From VXOZ01 sp965220045 (GTDB lineage: Bacteria; Chloroflexota; UBA11872; VXOZ01), in assembly GCA_965220045.1 (NCBI GenBank), contig OZ244803.1, positions 1,612,001 through 1,676,000 of the forward strand: a stretch of DNA of 64,000 nucleotides. The letters are read 5' to 3'. Made by a program: the position numbers and the translations under genes. The stretch's first letter is position 1; each line of letters begins with the position of its first letter. The notes under the pieces were generated by a model. The model was not told where the DNA came from, did no database searches, and saw nothing but the letters and a program-made list of their open reading frames with translations. Shown piece by piece: positions 1-9,515 of this stretch.

Positions 1-1505
1 TTCCCCCGCGCATCGGTTGGAAAATCTACCTTGCTCCTGACAACGCGTTGGCGGAGGTGCTGAACCGCGTCGCCTTCGACTGGGACAATGCCGAAGCGCA
101 ATCGGGTGGAGCATTTGTAGGCTCGCTGTTGTCACGTCCTGCCTTCAATCCGCGAGCGGACCAACCCGACGGTGTCCCTGTGGTCCTGGACGTCCGCTCT
201 ATCACGGCAACTCACATGGCCATCATCGCCGGCACCGGCGCGGGCAAGAGTTACTTGGCCTCGGTGCTCATTGAAGAGATGATGAAACCCATCAACCGCG
301 CCAGTATCTTGGTAATCGATCCTCACGGCGAATACGACACACTCGAAGAGATCCGCAATGCTGGTGAGTTTGCCAGCAGCGACGGCTACAAGGCAGCAGT
401 GAAGACCGTGCCCCAGGACCAGGTGAAGATCCGCGTCTCCGATCTCACGTTTAACGACATGCGCTTCTTGCTTGGGGCACAGTTCGGCCTCTCAGGACCT
501 ATGGAGTACGTGCTGCGAGTGGCGATGGACCGGGTAGAAGGCGAGCGCAAGGACAAGACTGCCTGGACGACGAACGATCTCTACGCGGCATTGGCCTACA
601 TGCAGGGCGGCGAGGAAGAGCCGCAAGCGGAGGATATCCGTCATTCCCGCGCAAGCGGGAATCCATCCTCAGACGCTGCCGATCTTGGTTGGCTCGATGA
701 TGCTGGCAAGACCGAGACGCAGACTTCGAGTGCCAAGCCTGATTTCCAAATGCGCGGCAGCGCGCGGGCATTGGACTGGCGGCTCAAGAGTCTCTTTGCC
801 GAGTCACCGAATTTCGATAACATCGAGTCCATCAACCTCCACGATGTCTTTCGACCTGGGCTATGCTCGGTCTTACAGCTCAACGAGATCGACCGCCGCC
901 AGCAGCAAGTGATTGTGGCGGTGCTCCTGCGCATGGTCTGGAAGGCGCGCATGAACGCCGCGAAGGGCATCGGCTCCCCACTGGACCGGCTCGACTATCC
1001 GGTATTCATCTTGCTCGAAGAGGCCCATCACTTCGCGCCGGCAAACGAAGATGTGGTCACTACCAACATTCTGAAGACAATTCTCGCTGAGGGTCGCAAG
1101 TTCGGTGTCGGTGTCGGCCTGATCAGCCAGCGTCCGGGCAAGCTCGACTCCGACGTGCTCTCCCAGTGCATGACGCAATTCCTGCTGCGCATCGTCAACG
1201 AATACGATCAAAGCAGCGTGGCTGCCTCCGTGGAGAGCGCTAGCCATGACCTGCTGGCAGAACTGCCCGCACTATCGAAGGGCCAAGCAATCGTGGCCGG
1301 AGCCGCGGTAAACACGCCGCTCTCCATTCGTGTCAGGCAGAGGATTACGCGCCACGGCGGTGTAGAGCCCGACGCTCCAAGTGAGTGGGCGCAGTACTTC
1401 TCCGCTGAGGCGCGCCGCCGCCGGGAAGTGGACAATTCAGGACTGCCCGCTGGCCCGCCTCGCGGTCGGAGCAATATTCTGCGTAAGAGCGGAAACGGTC
1501 GCTAA
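1..1505 (+). CDS. HerA-like/DUF87 ATP-binding protein, 5' end missing
   Basis: The reading frame is open to the left edge (codons from position 3), so the true start lies outside the window; a TTG at 48 is probably internal. The protein has a Walker A motif GTGAGKS near 230-250, a Walker B-like segment FILLEEAHH near 1005-1030, and the sequence ISQRPGKLDSDVLSQC typical of the HerA/FtsK-type hexameric ATPases. HerA proteins act as DNA translocases, usually with the nuclease NurA in end resection; no nurA is visible here but the upstream flank is not in the window. A low-complexity linker after the first third contains an in-frame copy of an interspersed palindromic repeat (640-664). Family assignment is firm; the cellular role is inferred. 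Confidence 0.85.
   Translation, partial: PPRIGWKIYLAPDNALAEVLNRVAFDWDNAEAQSGGAFVGSLLSRPAFNPRADQPDGVPVVLDVRSITATHMAIIAGTGAGKSYLASVLIEEMMKPINRASILVIDPHGEYDTLEEIRNAGEFASSDGYKAAVKTVPQDQVKIRVSDLTFNDMRFLLGAQFGLSGPMEYVLRVAMDRVEGERKDKTAWTTNDLYAALAYMQGGEEEPQAEDIRHSRASGNPSSDAADLGWLDDAGKTETQTSSAKPDFQMRGSARALDWRLKSLFAESPNFDNIESINLHDVFRPGLCSVLQLNEIDRRQQQVIVAVLLRMVWKARMNAAKGIGSPLDRLDYPVFILLEEAHHFAPANEDVVTTNILKTILAEGRKFGVGVGLISQRPGKLDSDVLSQCMTQFLLRIVNEYDQSSVAASVESASHDLLAELPALSKGQAIVAGAAVNTPLSIRVRQRITRHGGVEPDAPSEWAQYFSAEARRRREVDNSGLPAGPPRGRSNILRKSGNGR
640..664. repeat. Palindromic repeat (CATTCCCGC family) inside the HerA-like gene
   Basis: CATTCCCGC and GCGGGAATC form an inverted repeat around GCAA. The same family occurs outside genes near 26828-26856, 26930-26945 and 50206-50225. 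Here it lies in frame and is translated as RHSRASGNPSS within the linker of the ATPase. Confidence 0.8.
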
Positions 1506-1598
1506 GCACGAGCCGCTGAGCCGTACCATACACTTCTGAAGCGTTTGCCGCCAAGATCACGCGCCATACCACATGGCTGCAGAACAGGATTCACTCCC

Positions 1599-2654
1599 AT
1601 GCCCTTCAACTATGAATACACGCGCCACATACGCGCAGGCTTCATTGGCTGCGGCAAGCACGCCTACCAGAGTATCCTGCCCAGTTTTCAATTCGCCCCG
1701 GTAGAGTTGGTCGCCGTCTGCGACCTTATAGCAGAACGCGCCCGGTTTTGCGCGCGGCAGTTCGGTGCCCTGCGGTCGTACACCGACTATGCCGAAATGC
1801 TGGCCCAGGAAGAGCTGGACGCGGTCTTCGTGGTGCTCAATCACGATGCGCGGGGACGCCCCCAGTACGCGCCGGTGGCAATCGACGTCCTGCGCGCGGG
1901 CGTTCACGTCTGGATTGAGAAACCGCCGGCTTCTACCCTGGCAGAGATCGAGGACATGCAAGCGGCACGGGACGAGGCGCAACGCTTCGTCCAGGTGGGC
2001 TTCAAGAAACCATTCTATCCCGCCATCCAGCACGCAAAGCAGTTGATGGCCCAACCGGAATTTGGCGCGCCCACGTCGGCGTACGTCCATTATGCCGTGG
2101 ACCTGCCGCCAGTCGCGGGACGCCCCCACAGTCCCGAGATGATGCGCTTCCTCCAAATCGGCTGCCATCCACTCTCGATCCTGCAATACCTGCTTGGTCC
2201 GGCACACACGCTCTACTTTGCCGATGAAGCGCGGTGGGGCAGTTCGCTCGGCGTCTTCACGTTTGCCAACGGCAGCATCGGCTGCCTGCATCAGGCCGCA
2301 GGAAAGGGAGAGAACGCGCCTTGGGACCGCGTGGAGGTGAACGGCGAAGGCGCCTCGCTGGTCGTCGAAAACGGCGTCGACCTCACGTACTACCCACCGG
2401 GCGCGCCGCGTTCGCGGGAGTCCTTCGTCAGCGCTGACGCCAGCGCGCCGCGCCGCTGGCAGCCCGACTTCTCCCACGGACGCCTGGCCAACAAGGGCCT
2501 CTTTCTTCTGGGCTACGCCCCCGAAATCATCGCCTTTGCCGAAAGCGTGCTCAACGATACACCACCCACCACGGCCACCCTTGAAGACGCCCACGACGTG
2601 ATCCGCATGTACCTCGGCTACACGCAGCCGGCCGGACAGGTCATAGCCCTTTAG
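1599..2654 (+). CDS. Gfo/Idh/MocA family oxidoreductase
   Basis: This 351-residue protein has an N-terminal Rossmann fold with the dinucleotide-binding motif GFIGCGKHA, followed by the family signature WIEKPPAST (usual form EKP) and a C-terminal alpha/beta dimerisation domain. Members oxidise or reduce sugars, inositols and related polyols with NAD(P). The ATG at 1599 is chosen because the dinucleotide fold begins about 14 residues later; an in-frame TTG at 1545 would add 18 residues with no homology-like content. It follows the HerA-like gene by 93 bases. The substrate cannot be told. It is one of seven family members in the window. Confidence 0.85.
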   Translation: MPFNYEYTRHIRAGFIGCGKHAYQSILPSFQFAPVELVAVCDLIAERARFCARQFGALRSYTDYAEMLAQEELDAVFVVLNHDARGRPQYAPVAIDVLRAGVHVWIEKPPASTLAEIEDMQAARDEAQRFVQVGFKKPFYPAIQHAKQLMAQPEFGAPTSAYVHYAVDLPPVAGRPHSPEMMRFLQIGCHPLSILQYLLGPAHTLYFADEARWGSSLGVFTFANGSIGCLHQAAGKGENAPWDRVEVNGEGASLVVENGVDLTYYPPGAPRSRESFVSADASAPRRWQPDFSHGRLANKGLFLLGYAPEIIAFAESVLNDTPPTTATLEDAHDVIRMYLGYTQPAGQVIAL

Positions 2655-2775
2655 GTTCCCCAGTGCAAGGGTTGCTTTCAGACACTATGTGGATGCCGCA
2701 ACGCACGAACGTATCGCCAAAGCATGGCAAAGTTGACGCTCTCTTTGTGCTGGATGCCAGTGTCGCCCACCTCTT

Positions 2776-2956
2776 GTAGCGCAGGGGCTTGTCCCCCCGC
2801 CTCTTCTATTCCCCCTTGGCTTAGACCAATGGTGAGCTCAGAAAACGGCCGAACTGTGACAAGGAATTCCACACCCCGTTCACCCTGAGCCTGCCTGTCC
2901 TGAGCTAGTCGAAGGGTCGAAGAGCGTACACGGTTCGACAAGCTCACCGCGAACGG
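2776..2956. repeat. Interspersed repeat cluster in the 2655-2992 gap
   Basis: The 338-base gap between two convergent genes carries three repeat units. One begins GTAGCGCAGG at 2776 and belongs to the GGTAGCGCAGG family. Two belong to the CTTCGACAGGCTCAGGGCGAAC family: 2877-2920 in inverted, mosaic form, and 2931-2956. No gene is seen in the gap. Confidence 0.75.
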
Positions 2957-2992
2957 AAAATAAGTACGGAAACGAGAAAAACCCACACGTCC

Positions 2993-3952
2993 TCAAACAG
3001 GCGGTGGAATCGGCGGCAGGTCGTAGTCGCGGGCTTCTAAAGCCATAATCTCCGCCATCTCCTCTGCGGTTATGGGATTTCCCCCGGACGCCCGCACATT
3101 GTCCTCAACCTCGGCAACCGTCATGGCTCCAGGAATGACCCCATGCACACCGGGTGTCGCGAGCACAAATTGCAGCGCAGCTTGCGTCATGGTTCTCTCT
3201 TTTATAAGAAAATCCAGTTTCTCTACCCGCGTGAGCACAGCGTCAATGAAGTCTGCCCTAAACTTGCGCCGGTCGTCATGATCGTCAAAGACCGTCTTGC
3301 GCGTAATCGCACCGGTGAGAAAGCCGAAGTAAAAGTTCTCCCGCGCGATTACTCCCACGTCTCTTGCCACAGCTAATGGGAAGAGCTCCTGCGACGGCAG
3401 TGTGTACAGCAGCCGATAGGCCTGCTGAATGACATCCACGTCGCCCTGCTCGATGAGACGCATTGCCATCGGTATGCCCTCGTCCACCGACATGACGGAA
3501 AACCCCGTTGCCCGGATCTTGCCCTGCTCCTTCAAGCGTACGAGCGCCTCCAGCCCGTCGTCGCGGTAGAGATCCTCATCGGGACTATGGAGGAAGTAGA
3601 TGTCGAGATAGTCCGTGCGCAGGCGGCGCAGGCTCTCCTCGACTTCGCGCATGACCGTGGCCCCGGAGTAGTCGAAACTCGTGCGGCCGCCGGGAAACAT
3701 GCCTACCTTCGTCGCCAGCACGACCTCGTGCCGCCGTCCCGCAATGGCCTTTCCCACAACCTCTTCACTGCGGCCGTTACCATAGACTGGCGCGGTATCG
3801 ATGTGATTGACGCCCAGCTCCAGCGCCCGCAGGACCGCCCGCTCTGACTCCTCATCGTCCGCGTAACCGTAGCGGTCGCCGCCCATCCCCCATGTGCCCA
3901 ACCCCACCTCCGAGATGCGTATGCCTGTTCTCCCCAGAGTCCGGTAACGCAC
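2993..3952 (-). CDS. Aldo/keto reductase
   Basis: The 319-residue protein has the full aldo/keto reductase catalytic tetrad: Asp52 and Tyr57 (DTAPVYGNG), Lys82 (LATKVG) and His122 (YFLHSPDED). These enzymes reduce aldehydes and ketones with NADPH in the cytoplasm; the context does not define the substrate. Translation starts at a GTG at 3952, supported by an AGGGAGG Shine-Dalgarno sequence seven bases upstream on the minus strand. It is transcribed divergently from sucC and convergently with the Gfo/Idh gene. Confidence 0.9.
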   Translation of the reverse strand: MRYRTLGRTGIRISEVGLGTWGMGGDRYGYADDEESERAVLRALELGVNHIDTAPVYGNGRSEEVVGKAIAGRRHEVVLATKVGMFPGGRTSFDYSGATVMREVEESLRRLRTDYLDIYFLHSPDEDLYRDDGLEALVRLKEQGKIRATGFSVMSVDEGIPMAMRLIEQGDVDVIQQAYRLLYTLPSQELFPLAVARDVGVIARENFYFGFLTGAITRKTVFDDHDDRRKFRADFIDAVLTRVEKLDFLIKERTMTQAALQFVLATPGVHGVIPGAMTVAEVEDNVRASGGNPITAEEMAEIMALEARDYDLPPIPPPV

Positions 3953-4175
3953 GAGTCAACCTCCCTGTCCCATATGCATCATTTCGCTTATTCTGAGACA
4001 TCGAGTACCTGCAGTCCATCACCCACCCGTACAGACGTGGCGGCAGCAACCGAAGATGGCCGATTGCAGTCCGACCGTGACCCGCCAATCCAAATGTGCA
4101 TTCGACAGATGGCCGGGATTTCCGGTATTCTGTTGCTGGTTTTTGTAACACTTAACAGTCTGGCTCTTACCTGAA

Positions 4176-5309
4176 ATGAAGATTCACGAGTATCAAGCAA
4201 AAGAGATTCTAGCAAAGTACGGCTTGCCTATTCCGCCCGGGCACGTCGTCACCACGCCGGATGGGGCACGGGCAGCGGCGGCCCAGATTGGTGGCACTGT
4301 GGTCGTCAAAGCGCAGGTACTGGTAGGCGGGCGCGGCAAGGCCGGCGGCGTGAAGCTGGCCGCCACACCGGACGAGGCTGCCGAAGAGGCGGCGGACATT
4401 CTGGGCATGGACATCAAGGGCATCACCGTACAGCGGGTATTGGTAGCGCAGGCGGTGGACATTGCCACGGAGATCTATCTCGGCGTAATACTCGACAGGA
4501 CATCCAAAGCCATTACCATCATGGCCAGTGCTGAAGGCGGTGTGGAGATTGAGGAAGTCGCTCGCGAGACGCCGAAGAAGATTCATCGCGTGCACGTACA
4601 TCCGTTGGCAGGATACGCCGACTACCAGGGCCGCCAATTGGCCTTCGACATCGGCATACCGCCGGATCTCAGCCGAGACTTTGCGCGCATCGTCCGTACG
4701 CTTGTCCAAGCCCTCACGGAGAACGACGGCGAATTGGTGGAAATCAACCCGCTAGTCATCACCGAGGACGGCACGATCCAGTGCATCGACGCTAAGATCA
4801 ACCTCGACGACAACGCGCTCTACCGCCACAAGGATCTGGCGGAACTGCGCGACCATGCTGAAGAAGAACCCGCCGAACGCGCGGCCCGCGAGGCGGGACT
4901 CTCATTTGTTAAGCTCGACGGCACCATCGGTTGCGTCGTCAACGGCGCCGGCCTCGCCATGGCAACCATGGATACCATCAAGCTAAGCGGTGGCAGCCCG
5001 GCCAATTTTCTGGACATTGGGGGCGGCGCCCGCGCGGAGAGCGTCGAGAACGCGCTGCGCATCATTCTCGACGACGAAAACGTGAACGCCGTCCTCTTCA
5101 ACATCTTCGGCGGCATCACCCGCTGCGATGAAGTAGCGCGCGGTATCGTCAGCGCCTTGCCCTCGCTCCCCCGCCGGGTCCCGATGGTGGTGCGCCTTGT
5201 CGGTACGAATCAGGAAGAGGGACGCGCCATCCTGCAGGAAGCGGGGCTTGTTGCTGCGGATTCCATGCAAGCCGCATCGCAAGAGGTAGTAAGGGTGGCT
5301 GACGCATGA
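4176..5309 (+). CDS. sucC: Succinate--CoA ligase (ADP-forming) subunit beta
   Basis: The 377-residue protein begins MKIHEYQAKEILAKYG, the usual SucC start, followed by an ATP-grasp domain (KAQVLVGGRGKAGGVK) and a C-terminal CoA-ligase flavodoxin-like domain with FNIFGGITRCDEVA. It forms the heterotetramer with SucD that interconverts succinyl-CoA and succinate with substrate-level phosphorylation. The stop overlaps the sucD start by four bases (ATGA), so translation is coupled. Length matches the family norm of about 380-390. Confidence 0.97.
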   Translation: MKIHEYQAKEILAKYGLPIPPGHVVTTPDGARAAAAQIGGTVVVKAQVLVGGRGKAGGVKLAATPDEAAEEAADILGMDIKGITVQRVLVAQAVDIATEIYLGVILDRTSKAITIMASAEGGVEIEEVARETPKKIHRVHVHPLAGYADYQGRQLAFDIGIPPDLSRDFARIVRTLVQALTENDGELVEINPLVITEDGTIQCIDAKINLDDNALYRHKDLAELRDHAEEEPAERAAREAGLSFVKLDGTIGCVVNGAGLAMATMDTIKLSGGSPANFLDIGGGARAESVENALRIILDDENVNAVLFNIFGGITRCDEVARGIVSALPSLPRRVPMVVRLVGTNQEEGRAILQEAGLVAADSMQAASQEVVRVADA

Positions 5310-6178
5310 GCATCCTCGTAGATGAAAACACGCGCTTGCTCGTCCAAGGCATCACCGGCCGCGAAGGCACGTTCCACACGGAACAGATGGTGCACTACGG
5401 TACGAACGTGGTAGCCGGTGTGACGCCGGGCCGCGGCGGACAGGAGGCGTGCGGCGCGCCGGTGTTCAATACCGTTGCGCAGGCGGTGCGCGAGACCGGC
5501 GCAAATGTCTCGATCATCTTTGTGCCGGGTCCTTTTGCCCCTGATGCTGTTATCGAAGCCGTAGACGCCGGCATTCCCCTCGTGGTCTGCATCAGCGAGC
5601 ACATCCCCGTGCAGGACATGCTGCGCGTGTATCATTATGTAAATATAAAGGGCGCGCGATTACAAGGACCGAACTGCCCCGGCCTCATTTCGCCGGGCAA
5701 GGCCAAAGTGGGCATTATGGCGGGCGACATTCATATCCCCGGTCCCGTGGGCGTGGTCAGCCGCTCCGGCACTCTCACATACGAAGTCGTTTCTCACCTC
5801 ACGGGACAGGGCGTGGGACAGTCCACCGTCGTCGGCATTGGCGGCGATCCGGTCATCGGCACCGGCTTCATTGACGTGCTGCGCATGTTCGAGCAGGACC
5901 CTGAAACGGAAGCGGTAGTCATGATTGGTGAAATCGGTGGCACTGATGAGGAGGATGCCGCCGCTTTCATCAAGGCGCACATGACCAAGCCCGTCGTTGG
6001 CTTCATCGCCGGACGCACCGCTCCTCCCGAGAAACGCATGGGACACGCCGGCGCTATCGTCTCCGGGGGCATCGGCACGGCCGAATCCAAAATCGAGGCG
6101 CTCCAGGCAGCAGGCGTGCACGTCGCAGACTTCCCCCGCGAAGCGGCGCTGCTGGCAGCCGAGCGCACTTCGTCTTAA
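5306..6178 (+). CDS. sucD: Succinate--CoA ligase subunit alpha
   Basis: The 290-residue protein has the CoA-binding Rossmann domain (LVQGITGREGTFHTEQM) and the ligase domain. The phosphohistidine is His247 in MGHAGAIVSGG, equivalent to His246 of the E. coli enzyme. It overlaps sucC by four bases and is its obligate partner. The pair sits upstream of korAB, the enzyme expected to supply or consume succinyl-CoA in this organism. Confidence 0.97.
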   Translation: MSILVDENTRLLVQGITGREGTFHTEQMVHYGTNVVAGVTPGRGGQEACGAPVFNTVAQAVRETGANVSIIFVPGPFAPDAVIEAVDAGIPLVVCISEHIPVQDMLRVYHYVNIKGARLQGPNCPGLISPGKAKVGIMAGDIHIPGPVGVVSRSGTLTYEVVSHLTGQGVGQSTVVGIGGDPVIGTGFIDVLRMFEQDPETEAVVMIGEIGGTDEEDAAAFIKAHMTKPVVGFIAGRTAPPEKRMGHAGAIVSGGIGTAESKIEALQAAGVHVADFPREAALLAAERTSS

Positions 6179-6217
6179 GCATGGGAAAATATAACGTAGC
6201 GTAAGGGGAGAAGAGCG

Positions 6218-7531
6218 ATGGCACTCTCAATCGGCGCGGCGCAACGCAACATCTCACCGCCCTTGGGCACGCACATGGCCGGGTATTACCACGTACGCCC
6301 TGCCAGCGCAATTCATGACGACCTCTTTGCGCGAGCAATGGTGATCGACGACGGTACCACCACAATCGCGCTAGTCACGTGCGATCTGGTGTCTATCCGT
6401 GAAGAGAGCGTTATCAACGCGCGGGAGCAGGTGGCGGAAAATTCCGACATCCCCGGCGGCAATGTGCTCATCTGCTGCACCCATACCCACACCGGGCCCA
6501 TCACACGCGGCGACCGCAGTTCAGCAACGTTTGGCAGCATGAGCGACTCGTACATGGAAACTTTGGAGAAGCAGATTGCCGCGGCGGTGACGGAGGCCTG
6601 GGAGACCCGCACGCCGGGCACGCTGCGAATCGGCAAGTCGCAAGAGACCCGCATCGCATTCAACCGCCGCTTTCACATGCGCGACGGCAGCGTGAAGACC
6701 AACCCGGGCAAGAACAATCCCGATGTCATACGACCGGTTGGCCCCATCGACCCCGACGTCTATGTGCTTCTCGCGGAATCCGACCAGGGAGATCCGATTG
6801 GCGTGCTCGTGAATTACTCCCTGCATGCGGACACGACCGGCGGCGACCAGATCTCTGCCGACTACTCCGGCTGGATGGAAAAGCACCTCAGGAACATGTC
6901 GCCGGAGTTGGATGAAGCAGTGGTCCTCTATGCCAATGGCTATTGCGGCGATATCAACCACGTCAACGTAAACGATCCGGACCAACTGAAGGGTTTTGAG
7001 GAGTCCGAACGCATTGGCCGCGCGCTTGCCGAAAGCGCCACGCAGTCACTCTCAAACTTGGAGCCGCTAGCAGGCGAAACCGTGCACGCATCCCAGCGCA
7101 GCGAGGCGCTGCCGGCCGTCGTGCCGACTGCGGAGGACATTGCCTGGGCACGAGAGGCGGTGGAGGCTTCTCCGCGGGGCGGCGGTCCCGGACGAGACGA
7201 CTTGGTGAAGGCGCATCGCGACCTCGCGCTGCAGGAATTGAACAAACAACACTTCGATACGGAAGTGCAGGTGCTCTCCGTCGGCAACGTGGCAATTACG
7301 GCGCTGCCGGGCGAAATGTTCGTCGAGCTTGGGCTTTCCATCAAAGCACACTCGCCGTTTGAGCACAATCTGCTGGCGGAGCTTGCCAACGGCAATTTGG
7401 GCTATATCTGTACGGAAGCGGCGTATCCGCAGGGTGCCTACGAACCCACCTCGAGCCGCGTTTTGCCCGGCTCCGGGGAGCAACTCGTACGCGCTGCGCT
7501 CGCTATGCAGCGGGAAATCGCCGGAGACTGA
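6218..7531 (+). CDS. Neutral ceramidase-like N-terminal domain hydrolase
   Basis: The 437-residue protein matches the N-terminal catalytic domain of neutral/alkaline ceramidases: GAAQRNISPPLGTHMAGY at the start and the metal-binding CCTHTHTGP. True ceramidases are longer and carry a nucleophilic Ser in an NTSGD-type motif; here the equivalent segment reads NGYCGDIN, so Ser is absent. There is no signal peptide, unlike secreted ceramidases. It is therefore better described as a metal-dependent hydrolase of this superfamily with unknown substrate. An AGGGGAG ribosome-binding site precedes the ATG. It follows sucD by 39 bases and may be cotranscribed. Confidence 0.8.
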   Translation: MALSIGAAQRNISPPLGTHMAGYYHVRPASAIHDDLFARAMVIDDGTTTIALVTCDLVSIREESVINAREQVAENSDIPGGNVLICCTHTHTGPITRGDRSSATFGSMSDSYMETLEKQIAAAVTEAWETRTPGTLRIGKSQETRIAFNRRFHMRDGSVKTNPGKNNPDVIRPVGPIDPDVYVLLAESDQGDPIGVLVNYSLHADTTGGDQISADYSGWMEKHLRNMSPELDEAVVLYANGYCGDINHVNVNDPDQLKGFEESERIGRALAESATQSLSNLEPLAGETVHASQRSEALPAVVPTAEDIAWAREAVEASPRGGGPGRDDLVKAHRDLALQELNKQHFDTEVQVLSVGNVAITALPGEMFVELGLSIKAHSPFEHNLLAELANGNLGYICTEAAYPQGAYEPTSSRVLPGSGEQLVRAALAMQREIAGD

Positions 7532-7643
7532 ATGACGATATACAGGGGCAGACAGCGTCCCGTGCAAGAGTAAATTTGCACACACGCGTCGGCACGCAGA
7601 GCCCTGAATCTCGAGCCTGCTGTATTGATATGCCCTGCTGGTG

Positions 7644-7649
7644 TATAAT
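7644..7649 (+). promoter_or_regulatory. Possible -10 element upstream of korA
   Basis: A perfect TATAAT lies about 124 bases upstream of korA in the 241-base gap after the ceramidase-like gene. The hexamer 17 bases upstream (TGTATT) is a poor -35, so the call is tentative. Confidence 0.35.
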
Positions 7650-7772
7650 TGAGAAAGAATATAGAAAACTAATCTAGTGCTAATGCACAGCGCTTATAGC
7701 GGCGTATCTTTCAATGGCGAAGCCGCTGTCGAAAAAACATGAGGTATCTACAGGAAGTAAAGTCTTAGATCT

Positions 7773-9515
7773 ATGACGAGAAACGACCTAGTCATCCGCG
7801 TCGCGGGTGAGGCTGGCGAAGGCATAGTCTCAACCGGACAATTGCTCACCCAGGCCGCCTTGCGGGGCGGATTTCATGTGCTTACCTACTCTCAGCCACC
7901 GTCCGAGATCAAGGGTGGACACGCCTTCTATCAGATTAGACTTAGTGCGGATCGCTCCTACAGTAAGGGTGATTCGGTAGACATCCTGCTCGCCTTCAAC
8001 CAGGAAGCCTACGACCGCAACGCGGCGGAGACCAAAGACGACGGATTGCTGGTCTACGATCCCTCCGAGGTAACCCCGTCTGCCGACAGCCACTTTGTGC
8101 AGGTGGAGTTCCCGCTAAACGACATTGCCAAGAACCAACTCAAGTTTCCCATCGCGAAGAACGTCGTTGCCGTCGGGGCGCTGGCGGAACTCTTCGACCT
8201 GCCGACAAAGCACCTTGATTCCCTCATCGAAGAGCGGTGGTTGCGCAAGGGCGAAGCGGTTGTGCAGAAGAACCTGGACGCGCTCCGGGCCGGCATCGAT
8301 TACGTCATCGAACATGTGCCGCAGCGCGATAACTTTGCGCTCTATCCGGAGAAGTCCCATGCCGGCGAGATCATGGTGAGCGGTAGCGAAGCAATCGGCC
8401 TGGGCGCCATTGCCGCCGGTTGCAGCTTCATGGCGGGGTATCCGATTACGCCTGCCAGCGACATCAAGGAGTTTCTGGAGGTAAATCTGCCGAAGACGGG
8501 CGGTCACGCGCTGCAAGCGGAAGACGAACTTGCGGCCATCGGCATGGTGCTGGGCGCTTCCTATGCCGGCGCGAAAGCCATGACGGCGACCTCCGGTCCC
8601 GGCTTCAGTCTGATGATTGAAATGCTCGGGCTTGCCGCGATGGCTGAACTCCCGTGCGTTATCGTTGACGCGCAACGGGCGGGACCCTCCACCGGCATGC
8701 CGACCCGGCACGAGCAGGGCGACTTGTACCAAGCCGCCTTCGCCGGTCATGGCGAATGTCCGCGTATCGTGCTGGCGCCGACGTCGGTTAGAGACTGCTT
8801 CTATCAGACAGTCAATGCCTTCAACCTCGCCGAAAAATACCAGACGCCCGTAGTCTTGCTTGGCGACACGCTCCTCAACGTACGTGCCGAGAGTGTGCCC
8901 CGGCCAATTCTCAATGAAGTCAAGGTTGTTGATCGTCTCCTGTTCTCTGAGAACGGCAATGGAAGTATGAATGGCGAATACAATCGCTACGTCCTTACCG
9001 AGAACGGCGTTTCGCCGATGTCCATTCCCGGCCAGGCAGGCGGTCAGTACATCGCTACCGGCCTCGAGCACAACGAAGAGGGACTTCATCGCTATGATGA
9101 AGCAACACATACCATCATGACGCAGAAGCGGTACCGCAAACTTGAGCGCGCCGCTCTGGAGGCGCCGGAGGCTGACCGCTTTGGCGATCCCGACGCGGAG
9201 ATCGGCATTCTCACGTGGGGTTCTACCGTTGGTTCCGTCATAGAGGTTATTCGCCAAGCCGAGCAGGAAGGCTTGCAACTAGATATGCTGGCGCCGAGAA
9301 TGCTCATGCCGCTGGCGGACCATGAGGTGCGCCCCTTCATCGAGAGCAAACGCGTCATCATCATTCCGGAAGTGAATTACGTCGGTCAATTTGCCAACAT
9401 CATCACGAGCCAGTACCCGCGCGAATACGTGCGGATTAACATTTTCGGCGGTATGCCGTTCCGCGTCGACTGGCTCCTGGAGAAGATTAGGGAGGAAGTG
9501 GCGCAGTATGTCTAG
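7773..9515 (+). CDS. korA: 2-oxoacid:ferredoxin oxidoreductase, fused gamma-alpha subunit
   Basis: This 580-residue subunit has an N-terminal gamma domain (RVAGEAGEGIVSTGQLLTQA) of about 190 residues, then an alpha domain with pyrimidine-binding features (AGYPITPASDIKEFLE, TATSGPGFSLM) and a C-terminal domain II (EIGILTWGSTVGSV). Such enzymes interconvert 2-oxoglutarate, or another 2-oxoacid, and its acyl-CoA using ferredoxin. The gene ends eight bases inside korB. Placement between sucCD and sdhAB supports 2-oxoglutarate as substrate, but the family also includes pyruvate and branched-chain enzymes. Confidence 0.92.
   Translation: MTRNDLVIRVAGEAGEGIVSTGQLLTQAALRGGFHVLTYSQPPSEIKGGHAFYQIRLSADRSYSKGDSVDILLAFNQEAYDRNAAETKDDGLLVYDPSEVTPSADSHFVQVEFPLNDIAKNQLKFPIAKNVVAVGALAELFDLPTKHLDSLIEERWLRKGEAVVQKNLDALRAGIDYVIEHVPQRDNFALYPEKSHAGEIMVSGSEAIGLGAIAAGCSFMAGYPITPASDIKEFLEVNLPKTGGHALQAEDELAAIGMVLGASYAGAKAMTATSGPGFSLMIEMLGLAAMAELPCVIVDAQRAGPSTGMPTRHEQGDLYQAAFAGHGECPRIVLAPTSVRDCFYQTVNAFNLAEKYQTPVVLLGDTLLNVRAESVPRPILNEVKVVDRLLFSENGNGSMNGEYNRYVLTENGVSPMSIPGQAGGQYIATGLEHNEEGLHRYDEATHTIMTQKRYRKLERAALEAPEADRFGDPDAEIGILTWGSTVGSVIEVIRQAEQEGLQLDMLAPRMLMPLADHEVRPFIESKRVIIIPEVNYVGQFANIITSQYPREYVRINIFGGMPFRVDWLLEKIREEVAQYV

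Noticed and set aside
1557..2594. Long minus-strand open frame opposite the first Gfo/Idh gene
   Set aside because: The plus-strand frame has the Gfo/Idh motifs throughout; the minus frame has low-complexity His/Arg/Gly-rich sequence typical of antisense shadows in GC-rich DNA.
2776..2956. Possible CRISPR array from repeated short units
   Set aside because: Units differ in sequence and spacing, and have no regular spacers; they are interspersed repeats.
8115..9278. 387-codon minus-strand frame opposite korA
   Set aside because: The korA frame has clear family motifs, and the antisense frame has none.
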